Shown here piece by piece: positions 59,137 through 64,000 of a stretch of DNA of 64,000 bases. The position numbers and the translations under genes were made by a program. This stretch comes from Nitrospirota bacterium (GTDB lineage: Bacteria > Nitrospirota > Leptospirillia > Leptospirillales > Leptospirillaceae), in NCBI GenBank assembly GCA_023481175.1, contig JAMCWM010000008.1:1-64000 (forward strand), read 5' to 3'. A model generated the notes under the pieces. That model had not been told where the DNA came from and did no database searches. It saw only the letters and a list, made by a program, of their open reading frames with translations. The first letter of the stretch is position 1, and the number at the start of each line of letters is the position of its first letter.

Positions 59137-60129
59137 ATGGATTCAGTTGTGACGTCACAAATGCCTAAAGGGCTCCATTATGAAAAAAACACGACTCGAT
59201 CGTGTCGTGTTGTCATCGAGCCTTTTGAACGCGGCTTTGGAATTACTATAGGAAATGCATTGAGAAGGGTTTTGCTGTCTTCAATAACCGGGACTGCAAT
59301 AACAGCTATAAGAATCAAGAATGTATTCCACGAATTTTCAAATATTCCTGGTGTAGTTGAGGATGTAAGTGACATTATTCTCAACTTGAAAGATCTTCGC
59401 CTTAAAGCGCTTCTACCTGAATCCCATTGGATTCACCTAAAGGTCAAAGGACCCAGGGTTGTTACGGCATCAGACCTCGATACGGGTGGTGCTGTCGAGG
59501 TTATGGATCCAGAGCATGTGATCGCGACTCTTGATGAAGGTGCAACTTTGGACATGGATCTCAAAGTGGAAATCGGACAGGGCTACATTCCGGCTGACAG
59601 GTCTCGTCTTGAAGAACCTGAAGTTGGAGTGATTCCAATCGATGCAATTTTCACTCCCCTTAAAAAAGTCAATTATTTTGTCGAAAGTACACGTGTCGGC
59701 AGAATGACAGACTATGATCGACTTATTTTCGAAATCGAAACAGATGGGAGCATTTCTCCAAGTGAAGCGCTTTCACAGTCTGCAAACATCCTCAAGAACC
59801 ATCTCGATTTATTTATAACCAATGACAGTTCTCTCACGGATCCTGTTACAGGAAAACTTTCTCAAGTTTCTGTAACCGATGAAACTCAGCTTCTCCTGGA
59901 TAAAAGTGTGAATGAGCTTGAACTTTCAGTCCGGGCTGCTAACTGTCTGAAAAATTCCGATATCAAGAAAATTGATGATCTGGTTCGCAGGACAGAAGAT
60001 GAACTCCTCCAAACCAAAAATTTTGGAAAAAAATCTTTGGATGAAATCAAGGAAGCATTGGCTAATATAGGGCTTTCTCTTGGGATGGATTTGTCCAAGC
60101 TGAAAAAAAAGTCTGAATCTAACGAATAA
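59137..60129 (+). CDS. rpoA: RNA polymerase alpha subunit
   Basis: 330 residues, normal length. The assembly domain contains [31 protein letters not shown] and [14 protein letters not shown]-like sequence. The C-terminal domain has [50 protein letters not shown], which binds UP elements and activators. Unlike beta and beta-prime, alpha carries no insertion. Confidence 0.97.
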   Translation: MDSVVTSQMPKGLHYEKNTTRSCRVVIEPFERGFGITIGNALRRVLLSSITGTAITAIRIKNVFHEFSNIPGVVEDVSDIILNLKDLRLKALLPESHWIHLKVKGPRVVTASDLDTGGAVEVMDPEHVIATLDEGATLDMDLKVEIGQGYIPADRSRLEEPEVGVIPIDAIFTPLKKVNYFVESTRVGRMTDYDRLIFEIETDGSISPSEALSQSANILKNHLDLFITNDSSLTDPVTGKLSQVSVTDETQLLLDKSVNELELSVRAANCLKNSDIKKIDDLVRRTEDELLQTKNFGKKSLDEIKEALANIGLSLGMDLSKLKKKSESNE

Positions 60130-60144
60130 ATCCGGAGAATTCGC

Positions 60145-60558
60145 ATGAGACATCGTGTTGCAGGACGCCAGTTTGGAAGGGATTCAAGCCATAGGGCGGC
60201 TATGTTTCGCTCGTTGATCACCTCTTTTTTTGAGCATGAAAAAATTGAAACCACGACTATGAAGGCAAAAGAACTTCGGCCTATGGTAGAGAAACTTATC
60301 ACCAAAGCCAGAGAAAAAAATGTTCATCACCTTCGTGAAGTTCTAAAAGTTGTTAGAAATAAAGATGTAGCCTTTCATCTTTTTGACAGTATAGCCCCCC
60401 GCTTTACTTCTCGCCCGGGGGGGTATACTCGAATAATCAAAACACGGCGCAGAATAGGTGACGGAGCGGAAATGGCCGTTTTGGAACTTGTTGAACTAGG
60501 TGAATCCCTTTCGTCCAAAAGGGCTTCTTCTTCTGTTCAAAAGGAAACCAAGTCATAA
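60145..60558 (+). CDS. rplQ: Ribosomal protein bL17
   Basis: 137 residues. MRHRVAGRQFGRDSSHRAAMFRSLITSFFEHEKIETTTMKAKELRPMVEKLIT and GGYTRIIKTRRRIGDGAEMAVLELV identify L17. It lies at the end of the alpha operon, 15 bases after rpoA. A short Ser/Lys tail follows the fold. Confidence 0.97.
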   Translation: MRHRVAGRQFGRDSSHRAAMFRSLITSFFEHEKIETTTMKAKELRPMVEKLITKAREKNVHHLREVLKVVRNKDVAFHLFDSIAPRFTSRPGGYTRIIKTRRRIGDGAEMAVLELVELGESLSSKRASSSVQKETKS

Positions 60559-60585
60559 AAGAAGTAATACTGTACAAGGCCTATC

Positions 60586-61026
60586 ATGCCTAATGTGTCT
60601 CAAAACAAATCGAATCCCTTTTCGCTCCTCTATATCTTGATCATTGGGACCCTCGTCGTTGTGGTGGGGGTCCTTCTTCTTGTTCGAAAATATCTTTCTC
60701 ACGATACTCTTCTTTATTCCCGCCAGGCCTTTATTCTTGATACGAGGGGCCTCACCCCGGCCAAGATCCATGAAATTTCCTTTGATGATAACTATCAACA
60801 ACGTGGATCAGAACTCTGGTATCTTGGGCATAATCTATTCGAATTTCATGCACCCCCTACGATCCGTTTAATACTGATTAAAAATAGTGTTCACCAGAAT
60901 CAGGGTAAGATGAAAAAGGTGACGATTGAACCTCATTATGTGAGGTATCTCTTTTCCCTTCCTTTCAAACCCCCTATCACAGTTGTGACTAATGGCGGCA
61001 CATTTCTATTCCGTATTCCACAATAA
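60586..61026 (+). CDS. Membrane-anchored protein of unknown function at the end of the alpha operon
   Basis: 146 residues, not recognised. One N-terminal membrane helix (LLYILIIGTLVVVVGVLLLV, about 14-33) is followed by a domain of about 110 residues, probably periplasmic, rich in beta-strand pattern (FILDTRGLTPAKIHEISFDD, TIRLILIKNSVHQ, PITVVTNGGTFLFRI). It starts 27 bases after rplQ on the same strand and ends at a terminator, so it is probably co-transcribed with the ribosomal genes. No catalytic or cofactor motif is visible. Function unknown. Confidence 0.7.
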   Translation: MPNVSQNKSNPFSLLYILIIGTLVVVVGVLLLVRKYLSHDTLLYSRQAFILDTRGLTPAKIHEISFDDNYQQRGSELWYLGHNLFEFHAPPTIRLILIKNSVHQNQGKMKKVTIEPHYVRYLFSLPFKPPITVVTNGGTFLFRIPQ

Positions 61027-61056
61027 AAAAAGGGAGCTTTGACGCTCCCCTTTAAA
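61026..61056. terminator. Bidirectional intrinsic terminator between converging genes
   Basis: AAAGGGAGC-TTTGAC-GCTCCCCTTT forms a stem with A- and T-rich flanks on both sides. It ends the long plus-strand cluster and also lies just past the stop of the converging CBS gene (61078). Confidence 0.8.
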
Positions 61057-61077
61057 AAGATCCTATAGTCTTTAGAA

Positions 61078-61491
61078 TTATTCTGTTACCCCCCCGTCCC
61101 ATGAATCCTCGCGTCCGACATAAGCTGGATGGATCAGATCTCTGATCGAGATCAATCCCATGACCGTTTCATCCTCATCTACGACAAGGAGATGGCGAAT
61201 GTGGTGTTTATCCATCATGTCCTGAGCTTCATAGACTGACGCTTCTGGGGAAATTGTCAGGACTGGAGCACTCATGACCTGTGATACAGGGGTAATATAA
61301 GGAACCCGGTCTTCTCCCAGAACCCTGCGAACAAGATCAGTTTCGGTGATGATTCCGACTGTCTTGTCATCTTGGGCTACGAGAAGACTACCCACTTTTT
61401 TGCTTTTCATAATTTCCGCCACTTCTCTGGCCGTCGTCGTCATATCAACTGAAATCGGATTCCTTGTCATGATCTTTTTGACCGATACCAT
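61078..61491 (-). CDS. CBS-domain pair protein
   Basis: 137 residues made of two CBS domains. The first (about 4-58) contains IMTRNPISVDMTTTAREVAEIM and GIITETDLVRRVLG. The second (about 70-125) contains VMSAPVLTISPEASVYEAQDMMDKHHIRHLLVVDED and GLISIRDLI. Stand-alone CBS pairs bind adenine nucleotides and regulate partner proteins; the partner is not evident. GGGAGGA precedes the ATG on the minus strand. It is transcribed separately from the PBP gene, with a terminator between. Confidence 0.87.
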   Translation of the reverse strand: MVSVKKIMTRNPISVDMTTTAREVAEIMKSKKVGSLLVAQDDKTVGIITETDLVRRVLGEDRVPYITPVSQVMSAPVLTISPEASVYEAQDMMDKHHIRHLLVVDEDETVMGLISIRDLIHPAYVGREDSWDGGVTE

Positions 61492-61611
61492 CGTTAATCC
61501 TCCCTGAGTTCAGAAATTTTTATTTTTTCCTGCCATTTTCGAGAGTGGGTCCTGTTGAGTGTGATCGTTTGACAATTATCCGTATTCAAAGGATAACGGC
61601 AGAACTATCGA

Positions 61612-61642
61612 AAGAAATTCGGGAAGAATCTTCCCGAATTTT
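61612..61642 (-). terminator. Terminator of the penicillin-binding protein gene
   Basis: AAATTCGGGAA (61615-61625) and TTCCCGAATTT (61631-61641) form a strong hairpin, followed on the minus strand by a T-rich run. It begins 6 bases after the PBP stop codon. The rest of the gap 61492-61647 shows no gene. Confidence 0.75.
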
Positions 61643-61647
61643 TGTTA

Positions 61648-63012
61648 CTACCCATGATAACGGTCGGAATGTTTTTCATTGAAGAAAGTATACATCCCCT
61701 TGCTGGCAATATCCGGACCCTTTATCGTCCAGATCCCCTGATCTATTGTCAGGGCTGCGACGGCGATGGTTGGATCCTGGTTCGATGCAGTCCCGATAAA
61801 CCATACATAATGGCCGGCAGGGTTTTTTCCTGTCAGCGTTCCTGTCTTTCCTGACACCAGGATATGACGTAGCTTGGGGTTGAATCTCCATCGAAAAAAG
61901 GCCCGGTGTCCCGTTCCTTTGATGACTGTTGAACGCATCATGCTGATCATGGTTTTGGAAATTGTGGGGGATGTCACCGAAGAAAGATATTCCGGTGAAT
62001 CTTGGAATATTACCCTTCCCGATCGATCCAGGATTTTTTCAACCATATGGGGCTTCATCATAACCCCATCGTTCGAAAGGGCCCCGGCGATGGCTGCTGC
62101 ATGAATCGGACTGATTCCGACATCTCCGAAACCAGCCGAACAAAAGGCAAACCCATTGAGATCGTCGGGAATGTCTGCATGACTTTGGTCGATCGGGAGA
62201 TCAGAGCGAATCGGGTGATTGAATCCGTATCGCGAGGCAGTTTCCCTCAAATCGTTTGGAGAGAGATATCTCAGAGCAATTTTTGCAAAGACCGTGTTGA
62301 TGGATCTCCCCAATGCTTCGGCGACAGTGAATTCTAATCGGTCCCGTCTCCTGTCATTGTGCCAGTAAGCAGGACCGATACAATACAGGCAACCGTGGAA
62401 ATAGATCCGCGTGTCAGGAGTGATCTTATGTTGTGAAAGGGCGTCCGTTGTGGTGATGATCTTGAACAGGGAGGCTGCAGGATAGGTGGCCCTGAGGATA
62501 AGAGATCCGTCGTATTTGCCATATCTTGAGCCCCAAAAAGCAAGAAGCCTTCCATTCTTCGGGTTTTCTGCGACAAAAAAGCCATAGGGAACCCGATGGC
62601 CGCGGATATATTTGCCGATCCTTGTCTGAAGTTCCGGGTCTACGGTCCATACAACAGTGTAACCCCCATCCAGATGCGTGACAAAATGCCCCTCTTCGAC
62701 TGTCGAAAACTGGGGAACGTAATTGGGGAGGAGTGATGGGATATTGTCCAGAATGCGAATGACGGGAACGCCATTTTTTGTGAGAAAGGACGGATCATCG
62801 CTAAGGAAGGATTGGGGAAGAAAAGAGTTGGTGACAAATCGCACCTCTGCCGCTTTTTCGGCAGGACTCTTTCGCGCATTTAAAAGGGAAGCCGCTCCGG
62901 AACTGGAAGGACTGGAGACATCGAAAAAGGCTGGAAGCCTGTAAAGGGCTAGCGACAGGAGAAGAAGGACGAAAATACGACTCAGAAGGGCACGTGAAAT
63001 AGGGTCCAGCAT
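61648..63012 (-). CDS. Penicillin-binding transpeptidase (PBP2/PbpA-like)
   Basis: 454 residues from the ATG at 63012, preceded by GAGGGAAGA; a longer start at 63045 would fall close to the predicted transcription start. There is one N-terminal membrane helix (IFVLLLLSLALYRLP), then a linker, then a transpeptidase domain beginning at YTVVWTVDPELQTRIG. All three serine-acyltransferase motifs are present: S181-L-F-K184 (YPAASLFKI), S237-I-N239 (GRSIN) and K389-T-G391 (VSGKTGT). It would cross-link peptidoglycan in the periplasm. It lacks the large N-terminal dimerisation domain of classical class B PBPs and any glycosyltransferase domain, so a specialised or stress role is possible. Confidence 0.87.
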   Translation of the reverse strand: MLDPISRALLSRIFVLLLLSLALYRLPAFFDVSSPSSSGAASLLNARKSPAEKAAEVRFVTNSFLPQSFLSDDPSFLTKNGVPVIRILDNIPSLLPNYVPQFSTVEEGHFVTHLDGGYTVVWTVDPELQTRIGKYIRGHRVPYGFFVAENPKNGRLLAFWGSRYGKYDGSLILRATYPAASLFKIITTTDALSQHKITPDTRIYFHGCLYCIGPAYWHNDRRRDRLEFTVAEALGRSINTVFAKIALRYLSPNDLRETASRYGFNHPIRSDLPIDQSHADIPDDLNGFAFCSAGFGDVGISPIHAAAIAGALSNDGVMMKPHMVEKILDRSGRVIFQDSPEYLSSVTSPTISKTMISMMRSTVIKGTGHRAFFRWRFNPKLRHILVSGKTGTLTGKNPAGHYVWFIGTASNQDPTIAVAALTIDQGIWTIKGPDIASKGMYTFFNEKHSDRYHG

Positions 63013-63057
63013 TCTTCCCTCTGCGACAGATAGATGCCACCTCATACATATGCGATG

Positions 63058-63085
63058 ATTATACGAAAGTAAAAAGGAAATTCAA
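63058..63085 (-). promoter_or_regulatory. Promoter of the penicillin-binding protein gene
   Basis: On the minus strand, TTGAAT (63085-63080), a 16-base spacer and TATAAT (63063-63058) form a good housekeeping promoter. The predicted start near 63051 favours the ATG at 63012 as translation start. Confidence 0.72.
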
Positions 63086-63144
63086 GCTTTTTAGGGATTT
63101 TCAAGTTTGATCCGGAGGAAATTTTCAGTTCTTTTTTGGAAAAA

Positions 63145-64000
63145 TCATTCTATCTCATTATTATTAATAATCTTTTTCCTTGTGAAAATGTTTTCGATCC
63201 TGAGAGAGCCGAGTGACGGAATTCTTCCTGAGAAGTGATGGATTTCATATTTGGGGGATGTATCGAAATTCATGCCGGCAACGGCTTGAATGGCAAGAAA
63301 GAATGAGGCCACCGACCAAGCCTGGATTCTACAGGAGGTCGGGTAGGAAAAGGGACCTTCAGTGCCGGCACCCTTTTCAAAGCCACAATAAAGCTCAGGA
63401 GGCCTCTCTGAAGGGAGAAAAGACAGGGTATTGAAATAAGCCCCTGCCAGGACGGAGAGTTCTTCGGCCATGTCATACCTTGAAAATCCTGAAAGAATCA
63501 TAGCATTGTCGTGAGGCCATATGGAGCCATTGTGGTAAGAAACCGGGTTGTAGCGGACTTCTCCGGTCCCGAGGGTCCGGACCCCCCATCCGGAAAACAT
63601 GTCTGGCTTGAGGAGTTCTTTGGCTGTTACCCTTGCGTAATTTTCTTCAGCGATTCCTGAAAAGAGAAGATGACCAGCATTGGACGAACGGACTTCACAA
63701 CGATTTCCGGATCCGTCGATGGCGAGGGCGAACATACGGATTTTGTCCGACCAGAAGGACCTGTTGAAGTGCTCCCTGAGGGTCCGGGCTTTTTTCTCGA
63801 ATAGGCTGGCTGAGGGAAGATCTCCGAAAAGTGCGGACAGCTTCGAATAGCCAAGATAGGCCATATAAAGATAGCCTTGGACTTCGGAAAGGGCGATGGG
63901 ATCAGTGGCCATCTCTCCATTGGCATGGAAAACGGAATCCACCGAATCCTTCCAGCCCTTCTGGACCAGTCCTTTCCCGGAGTCTCCCGAATAGACTAGG
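63145..64000 (-). CDS. Amylo-alpha-1,6-glucosidase / glycogen-debranching-type enzyme, C-terminal part (runs off the right edge)
   Basis: The frame is open to the window edge, giving 284 visible C-terminal residues; the N-terminus is outside. The stretch KGLVQKGWKDSVDSVFHANG then IALSEVQGYLYMAYLGY is typical of the (alpha/alpha)6-barrel domain of amylo-alpha-1,6-glucosidases. Later GVRTLGTGEVRYNPVSYHNGSIWPHDNAMI contains the conserved substrate-site Trp-Pro-His-Asp. It would act in glycogen or trehalose-related alpha-glucan metabolism in the cytoplasm. It ends about 130 bases downstream of the divergent-looking PBP promoter but is on the same strand as the PBP gene. A Lys/Asn-rich tail (RKKIINNNEIE) closes it. 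Confidence 0.85.
   Translation of the reverse strand, partial: LVYSGDSGKGLVQKGWKDSVDSVFHANGEMATDPIALSEVQGYLYMAYLGYSKLSALFGDLPSASLFEKKARTLREHFNRSFWSDKIRMFALAIDGSGNRCEVRSSNAGHLLFSGIAEENYARVTAKELLKPDMFSGWGVRTLGTGEVRYNPVSYHNGSIWPHDNAMILSGFSRYDMAEELSVLAGAYFNTLSFLPSERPPELYCGFEKGAGTEGPFSYPTSCRIQAWSVASFFLAIQAVAGMNFDTSPKYEIHHFSGRIPSLGSLRIENIFTRKKIINNNEIE

Overview
The window is a bacterial chromosome segment. The best guess for the source is a Leptospirillum-like acidophilic iron oxidiser (Nitrospirota). This is an inference from three things: a 557-residue single-CxxCH secreted protein resembling the outer-membrane Cyt572 iron oxidases of Leptospirillum, the MDR dehydrogenase resembling proteins of thermoacidophiles, and the overall gene content. 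No rRNA is present to settle it. Base composition is very uneven: the sbcDC-mutL part is strongly GC-rich, the ribosomal block is AT-rich, and the two tuf genes inside that block are GC-rich again.

Layout. 1-1671: the right end of an ISL3-type insertion sequence, inserted into the 3' end of a HxlR-family regulator gene, then a divergent MDR-family dehydrogenase with two palindromes between them. 1823-8759: SbcD/SbcC-like (YhaO/YhaN type) DNA repair pair, RmuC and a membrane-anchored unknown. 8854-10527: monohaem Cyt572-like protein. 10709-10785: tRNA-Asp with its own promoter. 10986-15130: tolQ-tolR-tolA-tolB-cpoB without pal. 15134-22900: mutL-miaA, an MTA phosphorylase and PfkB kinase pair, a TPR lipoprotein, a RodZ-like protein and a PEGA lipoprotein. 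22984-26144: tRNA-Thr(CGU), a beta-hydroxyacid dehydrogenase, a decayed alpha/beta hydrolase and an orphan sigma-54 activator.

26227-60558 is one long macromolecular-synthesis cluster: promoter, tRNA-Tyr, tRNA-Gly, tRNA-Thr, tuf, rpmG, tRNA-Trp, secE, nusG, rplK, rplA, rplJ, rplL, attenuator, rpoB, rpoC, rpsL, rpsG, fusA, tuf, then the complete S10, spc and alpha gene sets through rplQ. All these genes are on the plus strand. They supply RNA polymerase, elongation factors, ribosomal proteins and the Sec channel. A membrane protein of unknown function and a terminator follow, then three minus-strand genes: a CBS-domain protein, a penicillin-binding transpeptidase and a glycogen-debranching-type glucosidase that runs off the right edge.

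The most unusual feature is RNA polymerase itself. Beta is 1722 residues long, with roughly 400 extra residues in the beta lobe, apparently built from repeated small modules. Beta-prime has an N-terminal extension and about 150 extra residues in the clamp. Other points of interest are the two essentially identical tuf genes 17.5 kb apart, whose product carries a four-cysteine cluster, the Tol cluster without Pal, and the IS-regulator junction. No CRISPR array, prophage or obvious defence system was found. No gene-free stretch exceeds 300 bases.
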